DNA of 64,000 nt from an uncultured Porphyromonadaceae bacterium. Its GTDB lineage: Bacteria; Bacteroidota; Bacteroidia; Bacteroidales; Muribaculaceae. A program made the position numbers and the translations under genes. The stretch lies in contig UQER01000007.1 in NCBI GenBank assembly GCA_900540205.1, positions 41,739 to 105,738 of the forward strand, written 5' to 3'. The notes under the pieces are model-generated. The model worked only from the letters and a program-made list of their open reading frames with translations. It searched no databases and was not told where the DNA came from. Shown in pieces: positions 27,599-37,614 of this stretch (within the stretch, counting starts at the first letter, position 1; every line of letters begins with the position of its first letter).

Positions 27599-28750
27599 AT
27601 GCGCGGACTGCTCTCTATCTGTGCCGTGAGCCTGTTGACCCTCTTGCCCGGCTGCCGTCATGAGACCAATGAATTGGCCCACCATCACGATGAAGCCGAA
27701 GAAGCCCGCCAACAATCCGGCGAGGAGCACAATGAGGGGGAGATAGTCTTTGACAAACATAAGGCTGAACGGTTCGGTGTGAAAATATCAGAGATACAGC
27801 CGGGAGATTTCTATGAGACTATAGCTGTTGACGGTCGGCTGGATGTATCACCGTCGTCGCAGGCTACTGCTTCGGCCCGCTCTAACGGAATCCTTGCGTT
27901 GGCCAGCGGCATCAAGCCCGGCGTTGCGGTCAAAGCCGGCCAGATATTAGGTAATGTGTCAGGACGAGGCATGGCCGGGGGCGATGTAAACGAAAGCGCC
28001 CGGGCAGCCATGAATGCTGCCAAGCGGGAACTTGACCGCCTCACTCCGTTGCATGCCGACGGAATTGTGTCCACCCGCGACTATAATGCCGCTCTCCAGG
28101 CCTACGAAACAGCCAAAGCTGCTGTAGGAACCAATGTTTCGGCTTCCGGAAGTGCAGTGTCGGCTCCAATCGGTGGCGTTATTACAGCAGTGCTTGCCAA
28201 CGAGGGCCAAGGTGTGGAGGCCGGAATGCCGATAGTAGAGATAAGCAGTGGCAACTCATTGGTACTTACCGCATATCTGCCGCAAAGATATGCGGCAGAA
28301 GCATCCGCGTTGAGTGGCGCGTCGTTTCGTCCGGCATCTGCATCGGATGTACTTGATATCACCGATCTCAACGGGTCAAGGGTCAGTGCCACAAGTGCCC
28401 CGGTCGCTGTGGATGGGTTCATTCCTGTATATTTTTCATTGAGCAACAACGGAACATTAACGGCAGGAACATATTGCGATGTTTATCTGCACACAGCCAA
28501 AAACAACGGTGTGCTCTCGTTGCCGGTGAGTGCTTTGAGCGAACAGCAGGGTGAGATGTTCTGTTATGTACAGACAGATGACGAATGTTATGAAAAAAGG
28601 CCTGTGACGCTGGGCCGGAATTCCGGCGACCGGGTGGAGGTTGTATCCGGACTTTCCCCCGGTGATAAAGTCGTGACTGGCGGTGTTACGTTTATCCGCC
28701 TTGCCGAAACGTCAGGCGTTGTGCCTGAAGGACACTCGCACAACCATTAA
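27599..28750 (+). CDS. RND efflux adaptor lipoprotein, CzcB/CusB type
   Basis: The 383-residue periplasmic adaptor has a lipoprotein signal ending LLTLLPGC. Directly after the lipid Cys comes a metal-ligand-rich segment (HETNELAHHHDEAEEARQQ), and the last residues are EGHSHNH. The core has lipoyl-like and beta-barrel domains (GRLDVSPSSQATASARSNG, AGQILGNVSG, APIGGVITAVLANEGQGVEAG, LSPGDKVVTGGV). It would couple the inner-membrane pump to the outer-membrane channel. An ATG 11 codons upstream (27566) is also open. The pump follows after 68 nt. Confidence 0.9.
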   Translation: MRGLLSICAVSLLTLLPGCRHETNELAHHHDEAEEARQQSGEEHNEGEIVFDKHKAERFGVKISEIQPGDFYETIAVDGRLDVSPSSQATASARSNGILALASGIKPGVAVKAGQILGNVSGRGMAGGDVNESARAAMNAAKRELDRLTPLHADGIVSTRDYNAALQAYETAKAAVGTNVSASGSAVSAPIGGVITAVLANEGQGVEAGMPIVEISSGNSLVLTAYLPQRYAAEASALSGASFRPASASDVLDITDLNGSRVSATSAPVAVDGFIPVYFSLSNNGTLTAGTYCDVYLHTAKNNGVLSLPVSALSEQQGEMFCYVQTDDECYEKRPVTLGRNSGDRVEVVSGLSPGDKVVTGGVTFIRLAETSGVVPEGHSHNH

Positions 28751-28818
28751 TCCGGTCAGTGTTTCAAAATCAGCAGCTGAATAGTTGATAATCCACAAAC
28801 TGCCACATAAATTTACCG

Positions 28819-31800
28819 ATGCTTAACCGCATAATACATTTTTCTTTATATAATCGTGTCGTGACCCTGATTTTGGCGGGGTTAATATTGATTGGCGGAT
28901 GCTTTGCGCTTCTGAAAACAGATATCGACATTTTCCCTGACCTGAATGCACCTACTGTGGTGGTCATGACGGAATCGCCCGGGCTGGCTCCAGAAGAGGT
29001 GGAGAAACTCGTGACATTTCCTATCGAAACAGCTGTGAACGGCGCTACGGGAGTGCGCAGGGTGCGGTCTTCGTCGGCTACCGGATTCTCGGTGGTGTGG
29101 GTGGAATTCGACTGGGACACCGATGTGTATGTTGCACGTCAGATAGTGTCTGAGAAAATCGCTCCCCTGGCCGAGAGTTTCCCGAAGGGCGTGAAGGCAC
29201 CCACACTTGGTCCGCAATCCTCGATTCTCGGGGAAATAATGATTGTGGGCCTGACCTATACGGATCCTGCGGCAAAAACACATGCCGATTCAATTAAGGC
29301 CCCTTCGGCGGCACGTATGGCCGAATTGCGGTCGATAGCCGACAGGGAAATAAGACCAAGACTACTTTCCATCGGAGGTGTGTCGCAGGTGTCGGTAATC
29401 GGTGGTGAAGTCAGCGAGTATCAGATACTCCTCTCTCCTTCCAAAATGAAGCATTTCGGTGTGTCGCTTACCGAGGTGCTCGATGCGGCTGAGGCCATTA
29501 ATGAAAATGCTGCGGGTGGCACGTTGTACAATTACGGTAATGAGTACATCATCAAAGGTGTGATAAACACCCGTGATTGCGGGAAACTGGCGTCAACTGT
29601 TGTAAAATCCAACCCGGCGGGAGGCGTTGTGACACTCGCCGATATCAGCAGTGTGGAGATGGGTTTCAAGGAGCCGCGCCTTGGTGTGGCTTCGGTTGAG
29701 GCGCGGCCTGCCGTATTGCTTACCATAACCAAGCAGCCGCATGTGGGTACGAATGCCCTGACCGATAAGATTGATAAAGAACTTGAAAAAATCGGCCGGT
29801 CCTTGCCTCCCGGCGTAGAGATAGCCGCAGACATTTTCCGTCAGAGTGAGTTTATCGGCAATTCGGTGGGCAATCTGCAGGAATCGCTGTTTGAAGGTGC
29901 TTTGATGGTTGTTATCGTCCTGTTCTTTTTCCTGATGAACCTGCGGACCACTCTGGTGTCGTTGGTGGCGCTGCCGATGTCCATAATCATTACAGTGCTG
30001 ATTCTGCGGGCAATGGATGTGACAATCAACACCATGACTTTGGGCGGTATAGCCATAGCCATAGGGTCGCTTGTGGACGATGCCATTGTAGATGTGGAAA
30101 ATGTATATAAACGACTGAAAGAGAACGGACGGCTTCCGGACGGCGAGCGCCGCAGTGTCATTGATGTGGTTTATGATGCGTCGAAGGAAGTCCGTACGCC
30201 TATTTTCAATTCCTCGCTTATAATAGTTGCCAGCTTTATTCCACTGTTTTTCCTCTCTGGTATGGAGGGCCGCATGCTTATTCCGCTTGGCATCGCGTTC
30301 ATTGTGGCTCTGGCTGCATCTACCATAGTGGCATTGACACTTACGCCTGTGCTGTGTTCATATATGCTTGGAAGCAAGAAAGCTTTGGGTGCTCTTGACA
30401 AGCAGCCCTGGCTGACTGAGAAGCTCAAGGCCGGATATTCGCGGGCACTGACGTGGTGCATGTCGCACGGACGTGTGGTCCTTGGCATCACTGGTGTTCT
30501 GTTCATCTCGGCTGTGGTAGCATTCTTCACGCTTGGACGCAGCTTCCTCCCTCCGTTCAACGAAGGTTCGATGACCATCAACGTGTCCACTCTGCCCGGA
30601 ATATCCCTTGAAGAGAGCGACCGTATCGGACGCATGGCTGAGGAAATTATTCTTGAAACACCCGAAGTCAAGACCGTTGCACGCAAAACCGGGCGAGCCG
30701 AACTTGATGAGCATTCACTGGGTGTGAATGTGTCGGAGATCGAGGCTCCGTATGAGCTGTCGGGCCGCAGCCGCAATGAGATGGTGCGCGATTTACGCGC
30801 CCGGCTTATGGAACTGCCTGGCGTCAATATCGAGATCGGGCAACCTATCTCCCATCGCATTGACGCCATGCTCTCGGGAACCGAGGCCCAGATAGCAATA
30901 AAATTGTTCGGTTCCGACCTCAACCGGCTGTTCGCCACCGGCAAACAGATAAAGGAACAGATAGCGGAAGTCCCTGGTGTTACAGATGCCAATATTGAGC
31001 AGCAGATGGAGCGCCCGCAACTCAACATAGTTCCGCGTCGCGAGATGCTTGCCCGTTATGGCATCACACCTGGCAAATTTGCCGAGGCGGTTGATGTGGC
31101 GCTTGCCGGAAGGGCTGTGTCGCAAGTCTACGATTCCAATCTGCCATACGATATTACTGTAAAATTCGATGAGGATACCCGCTCTTCGATTTCCGACATC
31201 TCCATGCTTATGATTGACTCCTCCGAAGGGATGATTCCCTTGAGTCAGGTTGCGGATGTGGTGTCCACGACTGGGCCAAACACCATCAACAGGGAAAATG
31301 TGGCACGCCGGCTGGTGATTTCGGCCAATGTAGACGGCCGCGACCTGCGCAGTGTGGTCGAGGAGATTCAGGACCGAATCAATGATAATGTAACCCTCCC
31401 CGAGGGGTATTACATAAGTTACGGCGGCCAGTTTGAAAGCGAAGCGAGTGCATCCAGAACGCTTGCCCTGACATCGCTGCTTGCCCTGCTGGTGATTTTC
31501 ATGCTGCTTTATGCCGATTTCAGGAATCTGGCACAAAGTCTGGTGATACTGATAAACATGCCCCTGGCGGCCATCGGTGGTGTGTGGATTTTGGTGCTTG
31601 CAGGTGATGAACTCAACATTCCGGCCATCATAGGTTTTATTTCACTGTTGGGCATCGCCACCCGCAACGGTATGTTGCTTATGTCGCGCTACAATCAGTT
31701 GCGCGATGAAGGGATGCCACTTGCCGAGCGGATAGCCACCGGCTCTGTGGATCGCCTCACCCCTATCATAATGACGGCCTTGACTTCGGCTCTTGCCCTG

Positions 31801-31956
31801 ATTCCTCTCGCATTGCGCAGCGGTGTGCCGGGCAACGAAATACAGAGCCCGCTGGTAGTGGTCATACTGGGCGGTCTTGTGTCGTCAACATCGCTCAACA
31901 TATTCGTGGTGCCGGTGCTGTATCGCTACATCTGCACACGCAGGAAAAAACATTGA
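28819..31956 (+). CDS. Heavy-metal RND efflux pump, CzcA/CusA family
   Basis: The 1045-residue inner-membrane proton antiporter has the RND plan: one N-terminal membrane helix, a large periplasmic domain, a central block of membrane helices around residues 345-530, a second periplasmic domain and a C-terminal block. PTVVVMTESPGLAPEEVEKLVTFPIE and GIAIAIGSLVDDAIVDVENVYKRL (with Asp and Glu for proton relay in TM4) are family marks of the heavy-metal subfamily. The exact metal (Co/Zn/Cd or Cu/Ag) cannot be told from this alone. It is the middle gene of an adaptor-pump-channel operon. Confidence 0.95.
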   Translation: MLNRIIHFSLYNRVVTLILAGLILIGGCFALLKTDIDIFPDLNAPTVVVMTESPGLAPEEVEKLVTFPIETAVNGATGVRRVRSSSATGFSVVWVEFDWDTDVYVARQIVSEKIAPLAESFPKGVKAPTLGPQSSILGEIMIVGLTYTDPAAKTHADSIKAPSAARMAELRSIADREIRPRLLSIGGVSQVSVIGGEVSEYQILLSPSKMKHFGVSLTEVLDAAEAINENAAGGTLYNYGNEYIIKGVINTRDCGKLASTVVKSNPAGGVVTLADISSVEMGFKEPRLGVASVEARPAVLLTITKQPHVGTNALTDKIDKELEKIGRSLPPGVEIAADIFRQSEFIGNSVGNLQESLFEGALMVVIVLFFFLMNLRTTLVSLVALPMSIIITVLILRAMDVTINTMTLGGIAIAIGSLVDDAIVDVENVYKRLKENGRLPDGERRSVIDVVYDASKEVRTPIFNSSLIIVASFIPLFFLSGMEGRMLIPLGIAFIVALAASTIVALTLTPVLCSYMLGSKKALGALDKQPWLTEKLKAGYSRALTWCMSHGRVVLGITGVLFISAVVAFFTLGRSFLPPFNEGSMTINVSTLPGISLEESDRIGRMAEEIILETPEVKTVARKTGRAELDEHSLGVNVSEIEAPYELSGRSRNEMVRDLRARLMELPGVNIEIGQPISHRIDAMLSGTEAQIAIKLFGSDLNRLFATGKQIKEQIAEVPGVTDANIEQQMERPQLNIVPRREMLARYGITPGKFAEAVDVALAGRAVSQVYDSNLPYDITVKFDEDTRSSISDISMLMIDSSEGMIPLSQVADVVSTTGPNTINRENVARRLVISANVDGRDLRSVVEEIQDRINDNVTLPEGYYISYGGQFESEASASRTLALTSLLALLVIFMLLYADFRNLAQSLVILINMPLAAIGGVWILVLAGDELNIPAIIGFISLLGIATRNGMLLMSRYNQLRDEGMPLAERIATGSVDRLTPIIMTALTSALALIPLALRSGVPGNEIQSPLVVVILGGLVSSTSLNIFVVPVLYRYICTRRKKH

Positions 31957-31983
31957 CAGAAGTTTGATTTAACTGAACGAAAG

Positions 31984-33192
31984 ATGAAATATACCATAAA
32001 AATCCTGTCGGGACTCCTTGCTGTGATTTCGGCGCCGGTTGCCTTGGCAGATAATTTCTCGCAGCTTTCCCAGGCCATTCTGCAAAATAATGCGGAAATA
32101 AAGGCTGAGGTGCAGCGTGGCAGAGCTGATGTGGGGGCCGCCAAGGCAGAGAATGCCCTCGCTCAGCCGGAGGTGGAATTCGAGCATATGTGGAACGCCG
32201 ACGAAGGCGATAACCGCTGGAGCGTAGGAGTTAGCCAAAGCTTTGATTGGCCCGCGCTGTATGGCGCGCGCCGTGCGCTGGCTGCCGACCGTGAGGCGCT
32301 CGCGGCATTGAACAGGCAGGCATTGGAACTCTCGACAAGAGAGGAGGTAGATGCGGCGCTTATTAATTATATAGCAGCCACAAAGCGTGTGGAGATGCTA
32401 CGTGAGGTGTCCGTACTTTTGCAGAAGCTTGAGACCTCGGTCCGGCAGGCTTTCGAGCATGGAGAATCCACCATCCTCGATGTCAACAAGGCTGTGATAG
32501 AATCTGCAAATACAACAGCAAGACTGCTTGAGGCAGAAAACAGACAGGCCGATGCTTTGGCGAGTCTGCGCGCGCTCGGCCTTGATGCTTCGGACTCTGC
32601 ACTGATGAGCCGGCTGGAAACGCTTGAATTCCCGGTGTCGGAAACGCGACCTGATGAGGATTTCTACAGTGCGCTTGAGCGGCATCCGGCGATTTTGAAA
32701 GCGGAGGCGGAGATAAGAACCGCGCGGCTGGAGGAACAATTATCATCGAAAACGAGATTGCCGGGATTTTCATTGGGCTACAGGCATGCGTTTGAGGATG
32801 GGAAACATTTTAACGGCCTGTCCGTCGGACTGGAATTGCCCGTATGGAGTCGTCGGCATTCGGTTGAGGCGTCGAAAGCCAACACGCTTGCAGCATCATT
32901 CAGCAAGATTTCAACCGAGACCTCTCTGCGTGCCGAACTGGGACGCAAGCTGGTCCGGTCAGTCTTGCTATGCGAACAGATCGCCGCCCTCGCACCGGCA
33001 GTGGATGGCACCAACAATATGCTGCTGCTTGAAAAGGCGTATAAAGGCGGTCAGATGTCTCTGCTGGATTATCTCAGGGAATGCGCGTATTTCCTCGACG
33101 CACGCATGCAGCTTCTCGACCTGCAGAGCGAGTATGCCTCTGTCACAGCTGCCCTCAACGCCATCCTCGTGGAGGCTGATACCCTAAAATGA
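31984..33192 (+). CDS. TolC/CzcC-family outer-membrane efflux channel
   Basis: The 402-residue protein has a signal peptide (ending APVALA) and the long helical repeats of TolC-type channels; the two halves begin around LSQAILQNNAEIKAEVQRGRAD and EDFYSALERHPAILKAEAEIRTA. It would carry metal ions across the outer membrane. It starts 27 nt after the pump gene and completes the tripartite system. Confidence 0.9.
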   Translation: MKYTIKILSGLLAVISAPVALADNFSQLSQAILQNNAEIKAEVQRGRADVGAAKAENALAQPEVEFEHMWNADEGDNRWSVGVSQSFDWPALYGARRALAADREALAALNRQALELSTREEVDAALINYIAATKRVEMLREVSVLLQKLETSVRQAFEHGESTILDVNKAVIESANTTARLLEAENRQADALASLRALGLDASDSALMSRLETLEFPVSETRPDEDFYSALERHPAILKAEAEIRTARLEEQLSSKTRLPGFSLGYRHAFEDGKHFNGLSVGLELPVWSRRHSVEASKANTLAASFSKISTETSLRAELGRKLVRSVLLCEQIAALAPAVDGTNNMLLLEKAYKGGQMSLLDYLRECAYFLDARMQLLDLQSEYASVTAALNAILVEADTLK

Positions 33193-33226
33193 TTTGAATC
33201 AATCTTCGGATTTATTTGTAACTTTG
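33193..33226 (+). promoter_or_regulatory. Predicted promoter of the chromate-transporter genes
   Basis: TTTG at 33193-33196 and TAACTTTG at 33219-33226 are 22 bp apart. The -33 overlaps the end of the channel gene. Confidence 0.6.
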
Positions 33227-33261
33227 CGGTTCGGTTTAAACATAGAATAGTCAAGTTGCGA

Positions 33262-33873
33262 ATGGGTCGAAAAAAACATCTTATGTGGCAGCTCTTTACG
33301 GTGTTTGCGCGTATAGGGGCATTCACGTTCGGCGGCGGATGGGCTATGATTTCCATAATAGAAAGGGAGATTGTCACCAACCGCGGTTGGCTTAACCGTG
33401 AGGAATTTCTTGATCTTCTGGCCGTGGCCCAGGCTTTGCCGGGAATTTTGGCTGTGAATATAGCCGCTTCGCTCGGCGACCGTCTCGGTGGCAGGCGAGG
33501 GGCTGTGGCCGCAGCTTTGGGTGCCATCATGCCGAGCTTCTGTATAATCCTTGGTATTGCAATATTCCTTACTCCCGACATAATAGAGAACAATCATGTT
33601 GTGGCGTCGGTGTTCAAGGGTATCCGGCCGGCAGTTGTGGCCTTGATTGTAGCGCCGGTACTCACAACGGCGAAAAGCGCGCGCATCGGATGGAAAACCG
33701 TGTGGATTCCTGTTGTTGTGGCGTTACTGATATGGTCGAGGATTCCTTGGGTGTCCAATCCTATTCTGTATATCATTATCGGAGGAGTGGCAGGTTATAT
33801 ATGGCTGGTGCGTCAGGAGAAAAAACTCTCTGTACGTCAGATTGATAAGGAAGAAAAGGAGGACGGCGTATGA
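33262..33873 (+). CDS. Chromate transporter, first half (CHR domain)
   Basis: The 203-residue membrane protein carries one CHR domain: FARIGAFTFGGGWAMISIIEREIV followed by WLNREEFLDLLAVAQALPG, the two short conserved motifs of the family. In Bacteroidota ChrA is usually encoded as two half-size proteins, and the second follows here with a 4-nt ATGA overlap. The family exports chromate in some bacteria, but the physiological substrate in gut anaerobes is unknown. ATG 33262 is preferred over a TTG two codons upstream. Confidence 0.92.
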   Translation: MGRKKHLMWQLFTVFARIGAFTFGGGWAMISIIEREIVTNRGWLNREEFLDLLAVAQALPGILAVNIAASLGDRLGGRRGAVAAALGAIMPSFCIILGIAIFLTPDIIENNHVVASVFKGIRPAVVALIVAPVLTTAKSARIGWKTVWIPVVVALLIWSRIPWVSNPILYIIIGGVAGYIWLVRQEKKLSVRQIDKEEKEDGV

Positions 33874-34436
33874 TCTACCTTCGTCTGTTATGGAGCTACC
33901 TGAAAATCGGATTGTTCGGCTTTGGTGGCGGATATGCGATGCTGTCGCTCATAGAACGGGAAATTGTCGGACCCGGATGGATTACCCCCAAGATGTTTAC
34001 CGACATTGTGGCCATTTCCCAGATGACGCCGGGACCTATCGGCATAAACTCCGCCACGTACATCGGCTATGCCGCTCCCGGTCAGGCCGGTTTTTCCGGA
34101 ATCGGTTGGGGCATTCTCGGATCAGTGATGTGTACGGTCGTGGTCGTGGTGCCGTCCTTCCTGCTGGTGTTGTATATGAGCCATTTTATATCCAGACATA
34201 AGGAGAGTGTGGCAGTGCGCGGAATTTTCCGTGGACTGCGGCCTGTATTGGTGGGACTGATAGCATCGGCGGCATTACTGCTCATGAACAATGAGAATTT
34301 CGGGTATGAACAGTCCGAGATTCTGATATCCGTGCTGATTGCATTGGTTTCCCTCGCAGTGGTTCTCTTCACCAAGATACATCCTATTTTGATTATAGTG
34401 CTGGCCGGAGTGGCTGGTGCTGTTCTATATTATTGA
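33870..34436 (+). CDS. Chromate transporter, second half (CHR domain)
   Basis: The 188-residue protein repeats the CHR signature: LFGFGGGYAMLSLIEREIV, GWITPKMFTDIVAISQMTPGPIGINSATYIGY. About six membrane segments are visible. The start overlaps the stop of the first half by 4 nt, so translation is probably coupled and the two likely assemble together. This is a natural split, not a frameshift, because each half has its own full N-terminal motif. Confidence 0.92.
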   Translation: MIYLRLLWSYLKIGLFGFGGGYAMLSLIEREIVGPGWITPKMFTDIVAISQMTPGPIGINSATYIGYAAPGQAGFSGIGWGILGSVMCTVVVVVPSFLLVLYMSHFISRHKESVAVRGIFRGLRPVLVGLIASAALLLMNNENFGYEQSEILISVLIALVSLAVVLFTKIHPILIIVLAGVAGAVLYY

Positions 34437-34442
34437 GAAGAT

Positions 34443-35735
34443 ATGAATTATAATGAAGCGGTCGAGTGGCTTTATAGCCAGACGCCGCAGTTTCAGCAGA
34501 TAGGTGCGGCCGCCTATAAGCCCGGTCTCGATACCGTCAGGATTCTTGCCGGAGCTTTCGGCAATCCGCAGGATTCCTACAAGATCATTCATGTGGCCGG
34601 TACAAATGGCAAAGGTTCCACCTGCCATACATTGGCCGCTATCCTGCATGCCGCCGGACTGAATGTGGGGCTTTACACATCGCCGCATCTGGTCGATTTC
34701 CGCGAGCGTATACGCGTTGATGGGGAAATGATTCCACGCGAGGAAGTGGCATCGTTTGTCGGGCGGTATAGGAATCTGAATCTGGATGTCATCGTAGATC
34801 CATCCTTCTTTGAGCTGACCACCGTGATGGCTTTCGATTGGTTCGCAAGATGCGGGGTTGATGTGGCTGTCATTGAGGTTGGCCTCGGAGGGCGGCTTGA
34901 TTCCACCAATATAGTCAATGCTGAAATAGGGGTTATTACAAATGTGTCGTTCGACCATTGTGCGCAGCTTGGCCATACGCTGCGGCAGATTGCGTATGAG
35001 AAAAGCGGCATAATGCGCTCCGGCGTGCCGCTGATATGCGGTGAGACCGACGCTGAGGTGCAGGGCTATTTTGAGACAGAGGCATTGGAGCATGGCGCAA
35101 ATTTAATTATGGCGCAGAATGACAATCCCGGTGTCGGATTCATCGACAGTGAAAACGGCCTGACCCCGATGCGCATCACCGGTACACCGTTCGGCGACCT
35201 GGACTTTCAGCTCACCGGTATCTGTCAGCATCAGAATGCACTGACCATCCTCTCTGCCGTAAAACAGCTGAAAGCCATGGGCTGGTCTATTCCTGACGAA
35301 GCTGTAAAGGCCGGTATGGCCTGCGTGGCAGATTCCACCGGGCTGAACGGCCGTTGGATGGTGCTTGGCCGTTCGCCGCTGACCGTGTGCGACACCGGCC
35401 ACAATGAGGGGGGCTGGCGGTTATTGTCGGAACAACTTGCCGCTCTCCCCCGGCCGCTGACAGTTGTATTAGGATTCGTTAATGACAAGGACATCGATAC
35501 CATTCTGCATCTGCTTCCGGCCGACGCTGATTATGTTTTTACAAATGCCTCTATTCCACGCGCACTCCCTGCCTCTGCACTGGCGGCCAAAGCGAAATCG
35601 GTCGGATTGGATGGCCAGATAATCAGTGGTGTAAAAGAGGCTTATGAAGCAGCCGTGGCGCATACTCCGGCCACAGGTTCTGTTTTTGTGGGCGGAAGCA
35701 CATTCGTTGTTGCCGATTTGCTCAAAGTTTTGTAA
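34443..35735 (+). CDS. folC: Bifunctional folylpolyglutamate synthase / dihydrofolate synthase
   Basis: FolC adds glutamate to dihydropteroate and lengthens the glutamate tail of folates. The 430-residue Mur-ligase-fold protein has the P-loop VAGTNGKGSTCHTLAAIL, SPHLVDFRERIRVDG, VAVIEVGLGGRLDSTN and the ligase C-terminal domain with CDTGHNEGGW. It starts 6 nt after the chromate transporter gene. A promoter for the next gene, lepA, seems to lie in its last codons. Confidence 0.96.
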   Translation: MNYNEAVEWLYSQTPQFQQIGAAAYKPGLDTVRILAGAFGNPQDSYKIIHVAGTNGKGSTCHTLAAILHAAGLNVGLYTSPHLVDFRERIRVDGEMIPREEVASFVGRYRNLNLDVIVDPSFFELTTVMAFDWFARCGVDVAVIEVGLGGRLDSTNIVNAEIGVITNVSFDHCAQLGHTLRQIAYEKSGIMRSGVPLICGETDAEVQGYFETEALEHGANLIMAQNDNPGVGFIDSENGLTPMRITGTPFGDLDFQLTGICQHQNALTILSAVKQLKAMGWSIPDEAVKAGMACVADSTGLNGRWMVLGRSPLTVCDTGHNEGGWRLLSEQLAALPRPLTVVLGFVNDKDIDTILHLLPADADYVFTNASIPRALPASALAAKAKSVGLDGQIISGVKEAYEAAVAHTPATGSVFVGGSTFVVADLLKVL

Positions 35736-35740
35736 ATTTG
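35710..35740 (+). promoter_or_regulatory. Predicted promoter of lepA
   Basis: TTG at 35710-35712 and TAAATTTG at 35733-35740 are 20 bp apart, overlapping the folC stop codon. The leader would be about 83 nt. Confidence 0.6.
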
Positions 35741-35829
35741 TTGATTAATAGCCGGCTTTGTGTGGATTTTGATTCCAAACGATGTCGTTGAGGCTGAATT
35801 AGAAACGATTTGTCATTTTAAATTCATAG

Positions 35830-37614
35830 ATGAAGAATATCCGAAATTTCTGTATAATAGCACATATCGATCATGGGAAAAGCACTCTGGCCGACCGTCT
35901 GCTGGAGTATACCAATACCGTTGAAGGCAAGGACCTGCAGGCTCAGGTGCTCGATGATATGGATCTGGAGCGTGAGCGCGGCATAACCATCAAAAGTCAT
36001 GCCATACAGATGAATTATGCTCTTGACGGTACAGATTATGTGCTCAATCTGATTGACACTCCGGGACACGTCGATTTTTCATATGAAGTTTCCCGCTCCA
36101 TCGCGGCATGCGAGGGGGCTCTTCTTATTGTGGATGCAACTCAGGGTATTCAGGCTCAGACTATTTCCAATCTTTACATGGCAATCGATTCGGATCTTGA
36201 AATCATTCCGGTAATCAACAAGGTGGATCTGGAGAGTGCCAATCCCGATGAGGTGGAAGACCAGATTGTAGACCTTCTCGGCTGCCGCCGGGATGAAATC
36301 ATACGTGCCAGCGGAAAGACCGGTATCGGTATTCCTGAAATTCTGCGCGCCATCGTAGAGCGCGTTCCTGCCCCCAAGGGCGACCCGGATGCTCCCCTTC
36401 AGGCATTGATTTTCGATTCCGTTTTTAATCCTTTCAGAGGCATCATAGCATATTTCAAGATTGTAAACGGTACCATCCGCAAGGATGACTTCGTTAAATT
36501 CGTTGCCACCGGCAAGGAATATCATGCCGATGAAATCGGGGTGCTTAAACTCGACCTGTCGCCGCGTGAGGAGCTGTCGGCCGGCAACGTGGGATATATC
36601 ATTTCCGGTATCAAGACCTCGAAAGAGGTGAAAGTGGGCGACACCATCACTCATGTCAGCCGTCCGGCGCCTGCCATCTCCGGTTTTGAGGAGGTGAAGC
36701 CTATGGTGTTCGCAGGCGTCTACCCTATCGAGGCCGAGGATTTTGAGAATCTCCGCAGTTCATTGGAAAAACTGCAGCTCAACGATGCCTCGCTCACCTT
36801 CCAGCCTGAATCATCGATGGCTCTCGGCTTCGGCTTCCGTTGCGGATTCCTCGGATTGCTCCACATGGAGATCATTCAGGAACGGCTCAGCCGTGAGTTC
36901 GGCATGGAGGTTATCACCACCGTGCCCAACGTGTCCTATCTCGTTCATGACAAAAAGGGGAATGGGACCGAAGTCCACAACCCGTCGGGGCTGCCTGACA
37001 TAACCCTCATCGACCATATCGATGAGCCGTACATACGTTCGCAGATTATCACCACCACCGAGTTTATAGGCCCGATTATGACATTGTGTCTTGGAAAACG
37101 CGGAGAGCTGCAGAAACAGGAATTCATTTCAGGCAACCGTGTGGAGCTTACGTTCGACATTCCGCTGGGTGAAATCGTGATTGATTTCTACGATAAGCTC
37201 AAGTCAATCTCCAAGGGATACGCGTCGTTCGATTACCACCTGCATGATTACCGCCCTTCGCGGCTGGTGAAACTCGACGTTCTGCTGAATGGCGAGAGTG
37301 TGGACGCCTTGTCGACACTGACGCATGCCGACAACGCTGTGGCGTTCGGACGAAAAATGTGCGAGAAACTCAAGGAACTTATTCCCCGACACCAGTTCGA
37401 TATAGCCATACAGGCAGCTATCGGGGCAAAAATCATTGCCCGCGAAACCATCAAGGCTGTCCGTAAGGATGTCACCGCCAAGTGTTATGGCGGCGACGTG
37501 AGCCGTAAGCGCAAGCTGCTTGAAAAGCAGAAGGCTGGTAAGAAACGAATGAAACAGATCGGTTCTGTTCAGGTGCCTCAGAAAGCGTTCCTCGCAGTAT
37601 TAAAGCTTGATTGA
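35830..37614 (+). CDS. lepA: Elongation factor 4 (LepA)
   Basis: LepA is a ribosomal GTPase that acts on stalled or misassembled ribosomes. The 594-residue length is typical. Motifs are G1 [19 protein letters not shown]2 [12 protein letters not shown]3 [16 protein letters not shown]4 NKVDLESA, and the LepA-specific C-terminal domain with [22 protein letters not shown]. The stop TGA overlaps the ATG of the next gene by one base (TGATG). Confidence 0.98.
   Translation: MKNIRNFCIIAHIDHGKSTLADRLLEYTNTVEGKDLQAQVLDDMDLERERGITIKSHAIQMNYALDGTDYVLNLIDTPGHVDFSYEVSRSIAACEGALLIVDATQGIQAQTISNLYMAIDSDLEIIPVINKVDLESANPDEVEDQIVDLLGCRRDEIIRASGKTGIGIPEILRAIVERVPAPKGDPDAPLQALIFDSVFNPFRGIIAYFKIVNGTIRKDDFVKFVATGKEYHADEIGVLKLDLSPREELSAGNVGYIISGIKTSKEVKVGDTITHVSRPAPAISGFEEVKPMVFAGVYPIEAEDFENLRSSLEKLQLNDASLTFQPESSMALGFGFRCGFLGLLHMEIIQERLSREFGMEVITTVPNVSYLVHDKKGNGTEVHNPSGLPDITLIDHIDEPYIRSQIITTTEFIGPIMTLCLGKRGELQKQEFISGNRVELTFDIPLGEIVIDFYDKLKSISKGYASFDYHLHDYRPSRLVKLDVLLNGESVDALSTLTHADNAVAFGRKMCEKLKELIPRHQFDIAIQAAIGAKIIARETIKAVRKDVTAKCYGGDVSRKRKLLEKQKAGKKRMKQIGSVQVPQKAFLAVLKLD

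Noticed and set aside
33262..34436. Frameshifted single chromate transporter
   Set aside because: Each half has its own complete N-terminal CHR motif and a 4-nt ATGA overlap; this is the normal two-gene form.
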